This document shows positions 33,635 through 44,498 of a DNA stretch of 64,000 nucleotides, one piece after another. The notes beneath the pieces were generated by a model. It did not search any database. It was not told where the DNA came from and saw only the letters and a program-made list of their open reading frames with translations. The stretch spans positions 1,752,031-1,816,030 of the forward strand of contig NW_006763299.1 in assembly GCF_000218685.1 (NCBI RefSeq), given 5' to 3'. Numbering within the stretch: position 1 is the first letter of the stretch; each line of letters starts with the position of its first letter. This DNA comes from Serpula lacrymans var. lacrymans S7.9 (Eukaryota; Basidiomycota; Agaricomycetes; Boletales; Serpulaceae). The translations under genes and the position numbers were made by a program.

Positions 33635-34496
33635 TCAGTTTTCCTTCATTACTTCATCGGATTCGTTGACGCGAGTAAAATAGGCACTATCAACTGGTCT
33701 ATCCATCGGGCTTAACGAAGGAGGTGTATTCATCGCCATCGCCAACTTGCTAGCAAAATCTGGGCTGAGCAGAGAAGGCGATGGGAGTGTGCTAGGCGTG
33801 TAATTGTCAACAGAATAGAAGCGATGGGCCAACGGGCGACGGATGGGTTGCATGTTTCCGGAGGTCGACACCGCTGGCAACTCGGGCAAGGGAGCGGTCG
33901 GAGGAGGAGCCGCCGGTGTTGCTTTACGAAGAACTCGACGCGATCTGTGGTCATACAGTCAGGATATAAGAGTATGGTTACAGAATTGCTAAAACTCACC
34001 GCAAAGCTCCACCAAAACTCAAGCTACCACTCCTAAGTCTACCTACGAGGCTGCTACCCTCATTGGCGACGCCGATGGAATAACCCATACCATCACCCCC
34101 CTCGTTCAAGCTACCACTGCGACTACGACTTGGTGAGAGAATGCCGGTGCGCTGGAATGCACTTGTGGCACTGCGTGATGGCGATTTGATATGTGCCATG
34201 GGGCCTGCGCCGACAGTTAGGCTGCTGCGACGTTTGCGCAATCGAGGACGTTCAGTGCCCACAGCAGAGTTCGTGTTGATCGTAAATATCCCATTGCTCA
34301 TGCTGGTAGCATTTGAGTCGTACGAACTGGGAAACACAGAGCTGCTTGGTGTGGGTGTTAGGTTCATGCTACGGTCGATTGGATCAACAGGGCTAGATGG
34401 AAGTGGAACAGGAGACGAGGGAGGAGCTGGACTGCCCGCGATGCCCTGGTAAGGTGCGAGAAGGCCAGAAGAAAAAAAGTCAGAATAGGTCGACAT
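33635..34496 (-). CDS. Unknown Ser/Pro-rich protein
   Basis: Two exons joined across a 69-base GT-AG intron (around 33935-34004). It starts MSTYSDFFSSGLLAPYQGIA and ends NESDEVMKEN. The body is Ser/Pro-rich with clusters of basic residues next to serines (RLRKRRSSL, SPSRSRSGSL, RLRSGSLSFGG), which resemble basophilic kinase and 14-3-3 type sites. No domain or membrane segment. Clean ATG, consistent open frame and plausible splice support a real gene, probably regulatory. About 265 residues. Confidence 0.65.
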
Positions 34497-34633
34497 GGTC
34501 GTTGCTAGAAAGAAAAAAAGGGAGGATAAAGGAAAAGACAAAAGGCAAAGTTGAACTTTCAAATAAGGGCCGCGGTCATTTGGTTTCGAAGTGATTATGT
34601 CATCCTATTCTGCATGCCACGAAAAAAAATCAA

Positions 34634-34707
34634 TGGCCAACGTGGGGATCGAACCCAAGACCTTCGCGTTATTAGCACGACGCTCTAACCAACTGAGCTA
34701 GTCGGCC
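34634..34707 (-). tRNA. tRNA-Ile(AAT)
   Basis: The 74-base cloverleaf reads GGCCGAC as the 5' acceptor strand, GTTGGCC plus discriminator A as the 3' strand, D-arm GCTCAGTTGGTTAGAGC, anticodon loop CTAATAA with anticodon AAT, and T-loop TTCGATC. One T-stem mismatch is seen. A run of eight T on the minus strand follows at once and serves as the Pol III terminator. No intron. Confidence 0.95.
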
Positions 34708-34830
34708 GTTGAACATTTTCCTATGCGCAGACCCACGAGTCAGTCCCATTTATGTTCGGACCTGGGCCTGTCTTGCACCATGATGTGACTCCTTGAATCT
34801 AATCTCCATATCCCATTCATTCAACTACTC

Positions 34831-35721
34831 ATGGCGCCCTCCAAACGTAGTGCATCATCTTTGAATAAAAAGACAAAGTCTACCAACTCTACGCCCATGA
34901 AACAAGCTTCTCTTTCCTTTAGTAGTGCCAAACGCACTAATTCAAATATCAGTACTCAAGGAAACAAGCCACTGAAGAGATCTTCATCCCTTGTGCACAG
35001 AAAAAGCGAAGGGGAGGAAGGTGCAGGAAGCGAAGACATAATTGAAGTCTCGTCGGAGGATGACCATGGAATTACTGCAAAGAAGGTTCGAGTTTCCCTT
35101 CGTAAATCGGACGCCCGAGGAACGTGGGTGAAGCAGGGGAGCCCGGTGACAAGCGTTGTAATCAAGAAAGAGGCGTTGGATCCGAATGACAAGGCCGGAA
35201 GATGGAGAAAGCATTACGATGCTGTTAGGGGGAAGATGGATAATATGGAACCTAGTGAGTACCGCATATAGCCAGTTCAGATGGCAATGATATATGGGTA
35301 GCGAGAGGGACTTATTCATAGAGATCTTGTTTCTGTTTGTTTTTATCATTTGTTAGAATCGGAGTTGATCGTCTTATTTCCAGTTCATTCCGCAGGTCAG
35401 ACTAAAGTACATGAAATTCTCCGCGTCTTTGATATGCAAGTCAAAGGGTTCCTCCGTCTTCGTTTTTATTCGCTGATAAATTTAAATAGGTCCTACGAGT
35501 ATGGTCCATGTGTTGGAATGAGTCGTCTTGAAAGATGGGAACGAGCTGATGTTCATGGTCTCAGTCCTCCCATAGAGGTATGACTTACTAGGATTGCAAT
35601 TTCGTTTTCTCGTCTGACTTGTGACCACTCCTGGCTCGACTAGGTTCGGGAGATACTATCGACTAAGGAAGGGATGGAGAACGACGAATTCTCCCAGTGC
35701 GTTTTATATGGCGAAGTTTAG
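34831..35721 (+). CDS. POLD4: DNA polymerase delta subunit 4 (Cdm1/p12-like)
   Basis: Small accessory subunit of replicative DNA polymerase delta. Four exons: 34831-35254, 35384-35435, 35490-35577 and 35644-35721. The N-terminal 120 residues are basic, Ser/Thr-rich, with a possible PCNA-binding motif (KQASLSF near residue 24). The C-terminal core is conserved: IHSAGQTKVHEILRVFDM, then SYEYGPCVGMSRLERWERA, LGLSPP-type (HGLSPPIEVREIL) and QCVLYGEV. The second intron is GC-AG with donor GCAAGT; only this splice restores FDMSYEYGP. About 213 residues, longer than the human p12 because of the N-terminal extension. Confidence 0.9.
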
Positions 35722-37394
35722 CTTTGGGAGTGTAAGTACATGATGAGACGTTGATAAGTTTATTGAATTATTAAGTTATATTGTACTGAATATTCTTTAG
35801 TGTATTATTGTAGGCCACTTGCCGCAGCCCCGTGTATCTTATACTGTATTTTACGTTTTGCTGTCAATGGTTCAGATTTGCTACTACTTATGTATCATTT
35901 CACATATTTCAACTGTAAATCCGAGTCTCTCACGGGTGTGTGGAACATTCCTTTACCCCAGCCCAGACAGACTTGTACTTTCTCTACATGTACATTTGAA
36001 CGACAACTTGAAGCAAACTTTGTTGACTGTCGCCTTGCATTGAACTCTTTGGGTTTATGCTTCCAAGCAAGTCATCAAGGTCCGAACGTCGCTCGCATCT
36101 CGTCCGCACGCAATAGCCTCGGAAGACCCAAGGACGTTGGCTGGGAGTTGATAGAAGCCATCACCTCGCGAAAAATACTCGGGTCCTGACACACCAGCTT
36201 CTCTATCTCAGACGACTGGAAGCTTGACCCGCGGCTCTGAGATGACTATAACAGCCAAGTGTTTGGTGCTGTAAAGCAGAGTCTGTAGGGTGTTTCTCTA
36301 CAGACTCCAAGATGCGACCTGAAGCTGTGGCCGCGTATCGCCTTCGATTTCGCCGTTGCCTCCTTCCAGCGTCGTTGATGGCTTTAGCGTGCCTTTTTCT
36401 TTCCTCGTATGGCTCATAACTGACCAGTGTAACCAAGGAACCTGACAGAGACCATATATGAACATATTTTCTTGGACTTGCTACCACGGGTGAGAGAAGA
36501 CTTCCGCAATGGATTGGCTCTCACGGGGATCTTCATCTGGTCGGTTACTTATACAGCCACACACTCCTCGCCGCATGCTATTCAAAAAACTTCTTGCATA
36601 CAGGAAGTTCACTATTTTAAACCCGGGTCCATTGAAGACACCGGCATGTTAAGTGAGCACCTAATCTAACCAAACAAACACGAAGGATCATTCGCAGCGA
36701 CCGTGGAACAAGATATTGGTGTCTATCAGGGCTCTCACGGAACCTCGAGGGCTTGGTCATGCCGTAGATAACGGTTATCTACCTCGAGATAATCGCCTTT
36801 CTAGTAGCCAGTTCATTTTTTCTGTCGTATCCACATTTTTGGCGAGCGGGTATAGGTTATTGCCCATTAACCTCGGGGGTATGTTGTACTTTTCAGTCCA
36901 TCTGGTCACGCAGATGAGTGTTATGCTTATGCGAACTGTTACCCTCGGTGTTAGCGCGACCGGACTCGGAAGCTCTGGTCCACCATGTCTTCTCTACAAA
37001 GGCTATGTCATCCGACAATCTCTGTCTATATTTCTCGGCTAAGGTAACGATCCTCCTCTTAATTCATAATTTTGCCTATAATATTACTACAATTAAATTC
37101 GTTTGTGATTTATCCTTCCCATTTGAGAAGTACCTGGCGCGTAAAGAAGATTTTGCCCTGGACGGCGCCTTAGGTTTTCTTTTGCGAGGGCGAATTCCTA
37201 AACGATGAGTGTGAGAAGCGCAAGGAGTATAAATCTGGTTTGCACGCACAATCGGGCTTTCCTTCACAAGTCTTAATGCTCTGGATCGGACTCAGAGAAG
37301 TTCTGTTATCACCCCTGACTCCGAGTCGCATCCTATAAAGCTAGCACTATTTCCCACTCGAAACTCGTAAAGTCCTGCCTTTCTTTTGTCAACT
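35722..37394. other. Gene-poor interval
   Basis: 1.7 kb with no recognised gene. A 129-codon plus frame at 35800-36189 has no known content. A minus frame at 36203-36487 has a basic Arg-rich middle (RRQRRNRRR) but no family match. Positions 37330-37394 are the leader of the monooxygenase gene. Confidence 0.35.
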
Positions 37395-40049
37395 ATGCCT
37401 GCACCTGTCATCAGAGAATCTGAGGTCGATGTCCTCATCATCGGAGCTGGCCCTGCCGGGTTAATGGCTGCCAATGCCCTCGCCAGAGCAGGGACTAACG
37501 TTAGAATTATTGACAAGAGGTATGTGCGTGAAACGCAATCCTGTACAAGGCTCATGATTGTTCCAAGACCGGCTATGGTCGCTGCAGGTCAGGCAGACGG
37601 TATATCCCCACGCACCATTGAAGTTTTTCAGGTAAATAATCGTCCATATTCATCTTGGATACATTCTTTTTATTGACTACAATGAACAGAGCTACGGGAT
37701 AGGTGAACGTCTGTTAAGGGAAGCATGTCAAGTGCATATGGCTGTGGGTTGTTTTTTCACTGCTCGCATCACGGGGCTGAACCTTTCTCCAGGCCTTTTA
37801 CAATCCTAACATGACCGGCGGCATCGAGGTAGGTTAATATGAGAGATATGTTCCTCATTCGCTAGGGAATCTCATGTACAATATAAGCGAACGGGCCGTG
37901 CTCCCGACGTAACGGCTCCAACAGCGCGGTATCCTTTCGAGGTCAGTTGAGATCCTCGTAACGCATTGCACACACTAAATTGATACACAGGTGGCCCTGC
38001 ATCAAGGAGGGATCGAAGCGATCTTCTTGGATTCGATGCACTTGCTGGGCACGGATGTAGAACGACCCGTAATACCCACCTCAATAGAGCTTTCCACTGA
38101 TGAAGCCGAGTTGACGGACTCAGCAGCTCATCCTATCCGAGTATGTACTCTGATCTATTGCGTACAAGGAGACACTCACATTCAAACACCTTTTTAAAGG
38201 TGACTTTGAGGCATCTGGATCCATTGGACGGCAAAGCAGAGACAGAGATAGTGTGTGCAAAGTTTGTCCTTGGCGCCGATGGTGTGTACACAATCCGTGA
38301 TGATGGTATGGTTGTAGTAAATTTAGATGATACTGCAGGCGCCCACTCTTGGGTTCGCAAAATGTTTGATATCACTATGGATGGAGAACAAACAGGTGAG
38401 TACTATACTTATTCGAGTCGTGTGCCTTTTAACCTATTTTTGGTGCTTTTGCAGAGTTCATTTGGGGTGTGCTCGACATGATACCGGAAACCAACTTCCC
38501 TGATATTCGGAATAAGAGTCTTGTCCACTCAAACAATGGATCTTGCCTTGTTGTTCCCCGGGAGAAAGACAAAATACGCATATACATGCAATTATCGGAC
38601 AAAGATGTTTTAGATCCAAGTACAGGCCGAGTTGACAAGGACCGGATGGGTCCTGAGCAATTGTTGCAGGTAAGGTAGCTACGAAGTTGCCTCACAATAT
38701 GCTCTCATTATAGGGGCGTCTTAGGTCGCACAGAAGTCACTCCACCCTTACAAACTGGCTCCAGTTGATGAAATTGACTGGTGGACGCTATATATTAGTA
38801 CGTCTGATCGATCCATACTGTGACGAGCCTACCTCACACAGTTTGTTTTACGTAGTTGGTCAGCGTGTGGCGTCTAGGTTTTCTGTTAAAGAGCGAGTAT
38901 TCATCGCTGGGGATGCTTGTCATACGCACTCTCCTAAAGCGGGTACGTTTTTTCCTTGCCCTTTATTATCCTTCGGTTTACTAATTAGGGATGTCCGCAG
39001 GCCAGGGCATGAATGCTAGCATGAATGATGCTCACAATCTTGGTAACTCGCATTTGATTTTCTGCCTATACACACAGTCTTATCATCAATGTGCAGTATG
39101 GAAACTTACACAAGTGCTGAGAGGCTGGGCGGATATGTCGCTGTTAAAAACAGTGAGCTATTCGTCATTTAAGTTTTATACTCGGTGCTTAGTATCACGG
39201 ATTGCAGTATGAATCAGAACGTCGAAAATATGCCCAAGATTTGATTGCTTTCGACAAAGACTTCTCCACACTCTTTTCGGGCAAACCACAGACTCATGAA
39301 AATGAAGATGGCGTTACACACGAGGAATTCCTAAGGTTTGTGTATCCCAACGCAAACTTGATCGTCATGTTATATTTATTGGGCCGAATAACAGAGCGTT
39401 CCAGACGTACGGCGGCTTCACCAGTGGCATAGGAGTACACTATAGCAATTCGGCGATTGTTAACAACGCTCATCAGTCATACGCCAGCAATCTCATCATC
39501 GGCGAACGAGTACCGCCCAGGGTTTTCGTACGAGCTGCTGATGCTTGGCCATATGAACTACAGGATCTGCTTCCGTCGGACTCACGCTTTAAAGTCATTG
39601 TATTCACGGGTAACTACAATGATACGGCTCAGCGTGGAAACGTGGATGCACTCGCGAAGGAACTGGAAAAACCAGAAAGGTTCTTGAAGGTTTACGTACC
39701 AGGAGGAAAGGAGTCGATGTTTGACATTATCACGATTAGTCAAGGAAAGAAGGAAGAGGTGGACTATCTTGAGTTCCCCGATGTGCTCAGGCCCCATTGG
39801 TCAAAGTAGGCCAATTTCTCACGTGCACAGATGCAGGCGCTAATACCTTCGACATAATTTAGGGTTCTTATTGACGACACCGATGTCACAGGGAACATTG
39901 GTGGCCAGGGATATTCATATTACGGTGTTGGACCCGAGGGTGCACTGGTTGTTGTCCGCCCTGATGGTTATGTCGGTATGGTTGCCCCGCTACAGAAAGT
40001 TAACGACATCGACACCTATTTTGCGTCTTTTCTGCGGCCGAGCTTGTAG
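37395..40049 (+). CDS. FAD-dependent phenol 2-monooxygenase-type hydroxylase, copy 1
   Basis: A class A flavoprotein that hydroxylates phenolic rings with NADPH and O2. The FAD-binding Rossmann motif is [16 protein letters not shown], followed by [21 protein letters not shown]. Further marks are the DG motif [11 protein letters not shown] and the FAD-ribityl motif [20 protein letters not shown]. The C-terminal thioredoxin-like phenol-hydroxylase dimerisation domain starts near [12 protein letters not shown]. About 12 exons; introns fall at the same codons as in copy 2 (47077-49789), for example after DKR and inside GADG. The protein is intact, about 610 residues. One residue of note: the usual NLAWKL reads NLVWKL here. 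Likely role: aromatic catabolism or secondary metabolism. Confidence 0.9.
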
Positions 40050-40660
40050 GCTATCACCTTGGAGATAGTTATCTTATTGTGAGATTTAGTGAACCCATAA
40101 CTTATAGGATCTGGGCTTCTTCGCGTGGCTCGGTATGAAGTTGGAGTACAGGGGTACAGCGTACAATATTGATTGCTTCTTGACTCTTCAAGGCGGTAAT
40201 GCACTAGACAAATTGGATCTCAGGCAGTTTTATCAAGTGCACGGCTACTAAGTATCGTTGTAACAAGAATTGATGGCAGTAGGGACGTAAAGTTGTGCAG
40301 GTAGGAGAAGTCAGGTGCGAGCCATTTTAGTCTGTGATGGATCATCATGGATGAGTGGCATCAAATTATACTTTGAATTATACTTTGGCAACAGTTTTGA
40401 AGACATGCTGTAACTCCATTTGGGAACAATGATGTGTTATTATTATTTTTGTACATCCATATGTTTTGTGAGCAAATTATAGGAATCTGACAAAGAAAAA
40501 TCAGCATCGTTGATCAATGTCTGCTTATATTGGTCTGACTTAACAAAAGAACTACTAAGAGTCATGAGCCGCAGCCAGAAATGACAGATATAATTATAAT
40601 TAGATAGATTCTCAACCATGTGTGTTTGGTGATTTAGGCTGAGCACTAACTTGGGATTTG
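40050..40660. other. Flank of assembly gap
   Basis: 611 bases downstream of the first hydroxylase. No gene recognised. Confidence 0.4.
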
Positions 40661-40760
40661 NNNNNNNNNNNNNNNNNNNNNNNNNNNNNNNNNNNNNNNN
40701 NNNNNNNNNNNNNNNNNNNNNNNNNNNNNNNNNNNNNNNNNNNNNNNNNNNNNNNNNNNN
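40661..40760. other. Assembly gap (100 N)
   Basis: Exactly 100 N, the conventional unknown-length scaffold gap, so true distances across it are unknown. GGCTGAGC occurs on both flanks, which suggests that a repeat broke the assembly. Confidence 0.99.
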
Positions 40761-40784
40761 TTGGCTGAGCTGCTGACTTTTCAA

Positions 40785-40945
40785 GAACTAGCAATGTGTC
40801 AGGCACAAACCATCCTAGCTATTTCTCAAAATATTGGTAAAATTTTAGTTTATAAAGAACCAGCAACATGTCAGCCTCAAACTGGGCACAAACCCTCACA
40901 GCTATTTCTCAAAATATTGGTAAAATTTTAGTTAATCTATCACAA
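40785..40945. repeat. Imperfect tandem repeat beside gap
   Basis: Two units share AGAAC(T/C)AGCAA and a long common end TATTTCTCAAAATATTGGTA. The second unit starts about 70 bases after the first and carries a small insertion. The array may continue into the gap. Confidence 0.7.
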
Positions 40946-42273
40946 AGTATATATTTATAATATTTGAAGTATCCCAGCCAGGTGGCTGAAATTATGCTGT
41001 TTGTGTACGAATCATACCTCTCCCGGCTTGGCTGGAACCCTTTCATGCCCATGGTGCATAGTGAGCCTAGACACTAGTCAGGTGATGTGTCACATGATTG
41101 GTCATGTGACTTATGAAAGGTCCGAAAATGTAAAGTAAAGTAAAGTAAATGGTCACATGACTGGTCATGTAACTTGGAAAAAGTAAAAGTAAAAGTACAA
41201 AAAGTGAAGTGTAAGTAGGTACTGGTACGTCAATTGCAACAGTCTCAGAACCAGCTATCGACACTACTTTTGGCCCTGGTGATTCGTACCGACCATCCGC
41301 GCTTGGCACGTGAGCGCCATCTCTTTTCATTGAACTGCCACAGGCATAGTACCACAGACACACATCTTTTTGTGCAGGAACAGTATGTGCCTCTCAACAC
41401 CCCATACTTCCCTTGCTTCCAATTAACACCAATGAACTTGAATGAAAATGAGTTGTCTCGAGAACACATAACCAACACAATCAAACCATTCGTCTTGCAG
41501 TGCCCCTTTGACAATCTGGGTGTCGTGTTGCATTTTGGGGAGGGGTGTTGGCGAGGTCCTGTAGAAATCCTTGGTCGGTTTTTTGATTGAACCAATGACG
41601 ATAACCATGCCTACTTTGAGTTGTATGGTGTGCATTACTACAAAACTTGTAATTTAAAAATCATCATTATTCCAAATGTCTCGCACCTCAAGCCTTTGTA
41701 CCACATTCATATGATATATACAAATGATGGTATAACTTCCGCCACGGGCCAGGAGTGCTGGAGGGCGATGTTATTCAATATCAGAAATGATTGATGTTGC
41801 CATAATGTCCCACACAAGTATATATGGCAAAATTTTACAAATTCTGTCTAAAACTGGGACAGTGCTCCATGGTGTTACATCCATGCCACAAGCTATGGTT
41901 TCTGGAATTCCAAAAGGTCAGAGATCCTCAAGTCCAAACTCCCAAATCTTTGGTACCCTTGGAATTATGCTTCTCATGCTCTGCCACTCGGCATAGCCCT
42001 GTACCCCACCCCCACATGGTACTCTGGATACCCACTCTGATACTCCTGCACCGGACTTCTAGTCCACCATACATTTCCTCCGCACATTCTCACATTCCTC
42101 ATGGACTCTGTAGTTTAGACCTTATGATACACTTCTCACATATGATTTGTGACAGAGTATAATTTGGATAACTGTAGAGTTTCTGAAGTGTGTACCAATG
42201 AGAAAACAAGTCTTTTATCTACTTTTGTTATGGCCAAAGCATAATGAAACAATAGCCATGCCCTGCTTTGAAG
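40946..42273. other. Repeat-rich non-coding interval
   Basis: It contains AAAGT-type short tandem tracts (41130-41200) and near-palindromic TCACATGATTGGTCATGTGA at about 41089. A 118-codon plus frame (41234-41590) is not recognised. Probably remnants of mobile elements. Confidence 0.4.
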
Positions 42274-42489
42274 CCAGCTTTACCTCTCTTTGTATTCTTT
42301 GTTCTTATTATTTCTATTGTTTCTGTACTTACAAGAGCAAGAAAGTCCTAGTAAACTACAAGGGAATGTCTCAGCTTGAAAGCCGGACATGGCTATTGTA
42401 GTTCACTAGATCTTTCTTGTTCTTGTAAGTACAGAAACAATAGAAATAATAAGAACAAAGAATAAAAAGGGAGGTACTAGTAAAGCTGG
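42274..42489. repeat. Fold-back (long terminal inverted repeat) element, MITE-like
   Basis: The left arm (about 42274-42361, starting CCAGCTTTAC) and the right arm (about 42397-42489, ending GTAAAGCTGG after a short TAC insertion) are reverse complements with few mismatches. The shared core includes ATTGTTTCTGTACTTACAAG. The spacer is only about 35 bases. No coding capacity. This is the shape of a non-autonomous fold-back transposon. Confidence 0.75.
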
Positions 42490-42638
42490 TCCAACATCTC
42501 AGACATCTTGTTCCGCTTGTTTACTCCAACATTATTTCCCCTCGCTAGATAATTGTCCTGTCTGGTCCAACATCTCAGACATTTTGTTCCGCTTGTTTAC
42601 TCCAACATTATTTTCCCTTGCTAGATAATTGTCCTGTG
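42487..42638 (+). repeat. 76-base tandem duplication inside helicase relic
   Basis: Two consecutive copies begin TGGTCCAACATCTCAGACAT at 42487 and 42563, with a few base changes. Since 76 is not a multiple of three, the duplication shifts the helicase frame. Confidence 0.85.
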
Positions 42639-43470
42639 GAATTCTTGAGCTCCTTGCAAGTATCTGGCCTTCCTGAAGCGCACCTCAAACTTAAAGCTGG
42701 ATGTTTGCGTATGCTCCTCTGTAATATTGATACCCTAAATGGACTCTGTAATAGAACACATGTGATTTTGATAGAGATGAAGACAACAGTATTGAAGTGC
42801 CGTGTCTTGGGAGGAAAACATGCAGGAAAGATAGCTTTTATTCCATGCCTTACATTGGAACCTTCATTGGAAGAATTGCCCGTCAAGCTATCACATTGTC
42901 AGTTCCCTGCCTGTGTTGCCTTTAATAAAACTAAGTGAAACTCAGCCGCTGCCCGAGAGGCTATAGAAACGACTTTAGTATTTACCTAAGTGAAACTACA
43001 ATAGATGTTAGTTTAAGGTGATCTCTAATAAATGTAATGTAACATACCTCAGCCGCTGCCCGAGAGGCTATAGAAACGACTGAGGTATTCCTATACTAAA
43101 CCCCCTACTACTTATAGTCGGAGGTGCTACTCGCTACAGTATAATGACTCCTAGGAGAACAATGGTTACTCCATGGAGTGGTGGCTATGCTCCATGGAGA
43201 ACAATGGCTGCTTTGGCAGAGACCGGGTTTATCCGGTTTTGTCAGCCTTTGCCATGACCATCAACAAATCTCAAGGGCAATCAGTGACACAGGTTGGGCT
43301 GGATTTATGTGTTCCAGTGTTTTCACACGGACAACTTTATGTTGTATTGTCTCACTGCACTTCAGGAGAGAGAATCAAAATGCTATTTCCGCATGGTTCA
43401 AATGGCAGATGTACCATCAATGTGGTGTATCCCAAAATTCTGACTGGCTTTATCCGTGACTGGCAAGTAG
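42600..43470 (+). pseudogene. Helitron-type PIF1-like helicase, broken C-terminal part
   Basis: The first piece (42618-42938) encodes NCPVEFLSSLQVSGLPEAHL, LKAGCLRMLLCNIDTLNGLC and GGKHAGKIAFIP. The second (43230-43459) encodes SAFAMTINKSQGQSVTQVGL and VPVFSHGQLYVVLSHCTS. Together these are the final motifs of PIF1/Helitron helicases. They are separated by about 290 bases of unrelated insert placed in the middle of the conserved F-P...AFAMTINKSQGQ block. The upstream helicase and Rep domains are absent. Confidence 0.75.
42941..43081. repeat. 34-base direct repeats in the helicase-splitting insert
   Basis: CTCAGCCGCTGCCCGAGAGG and the next 14 bases occur at 42941-42974 and again at 43048-43081. 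The motif TGCCCGAGAGGCT resembles a Pol III A-box (tRNA-Leu/Ser type), and the second copy is bordered by ACCTCAG and CTGAGGT. It may be a small tRNA-derived element. Confidence 0.6.
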
Positions 43471-44498
43471 ATTTTTCCCCGATTCTCACCCTTTTCACTA
43501 AAGTGTTTTGTTATCAGATCATATTATCATCCTTTACCATTTTTTGAGTCTCTTTTTTTTTATTTCTCATCAATTTATCAATGTAATACCGCAGACTTTT
43601 TATGTTCCAATATATGTTGATGTTTGTAAAGATTTAATGGATCATCTGCTTGAATTCAGTATACTGTGCACAAGTTTAGGGCAGGCTTATAAGAGGATTC
43701 AACAACAGAACAGCAAGTCAAACATACATCATAGGATTCAAAGACTTAACATACTTTACAAACAGCACAAGTTCACTGACTTAACATTTTGATCACTTAA
43801 CAGTTTTATTGTTATTATTTATCATATAGCAAAAACATTGCACCAGTGGCAGAGCCATGGGCTGGACCTTGTATACCAAAAGTCATGGTTCTGACACATG
43901 GTGGTGAAGGGATGAATGGATAGGGAGCTGTCATGGAGGCCAGAACCTGTTCAAATTTTCTACTTTCACAAATCAAGGACAATGTGTGTGAATTGGATAA
44001 AGCCAGGTCTAGGTCTACCCTGGAGGGCCATGTTATTCCTGGAATCATATATAGGACCCAGGTTTCCATTTTGCAATTATGCTGTGATTTTTGTGGACCT
44101 TCTATGAATTACTTGTTTGACATTACTATGTCTTGTATTGCACCATAAGGCATCTGGTATACCCTTTTATCTGCTCCTTCTGCCATCTCTCTCAGCAGTG
44201 GCCACAGAGTCCATATCTGCCCCAGAGGGTCATGTCATGAGAGACAGGCTTAGTTTCCTTACTTTTTCATAGCATAAAACAATGTCATCATCAATCTAGA
44301 TTTAGTCGACATTGTACATTGTGAGTTGCAGTGACCGGGGGCTTTCAGCCGAAAGCCAAACAATAGCCTTATCAGGAACGTAGCTGAAGCTCACTTGGAG
44401 GATTTACGCATACTAATAATCTGTTTTGTTAGATTTTCAGCTGAAAGTTATGAGAGTCCCTTTTGCCATATTTTGACCAAAAAGGTTTCTCATACAAT
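43471..44498. other. Non-coding interval
   Basis: 1 kb with several short open frames (43508-43792 plus, 43815-44069 minus) that match nothing recognised. Small palindromes such as GGCTTTCAGCCGAAAGCC occur near 44341. It is probably eroded repeat. Confidence 0.35.

Noticed and set aside
41089..41109. Near-palindromic TCACATGA...TCATGTGA as a possible operator
   Set aside because: It is repeated imperfectly nearby (41154-41171) within simple repeats, so it is better explained as repeat sequence.
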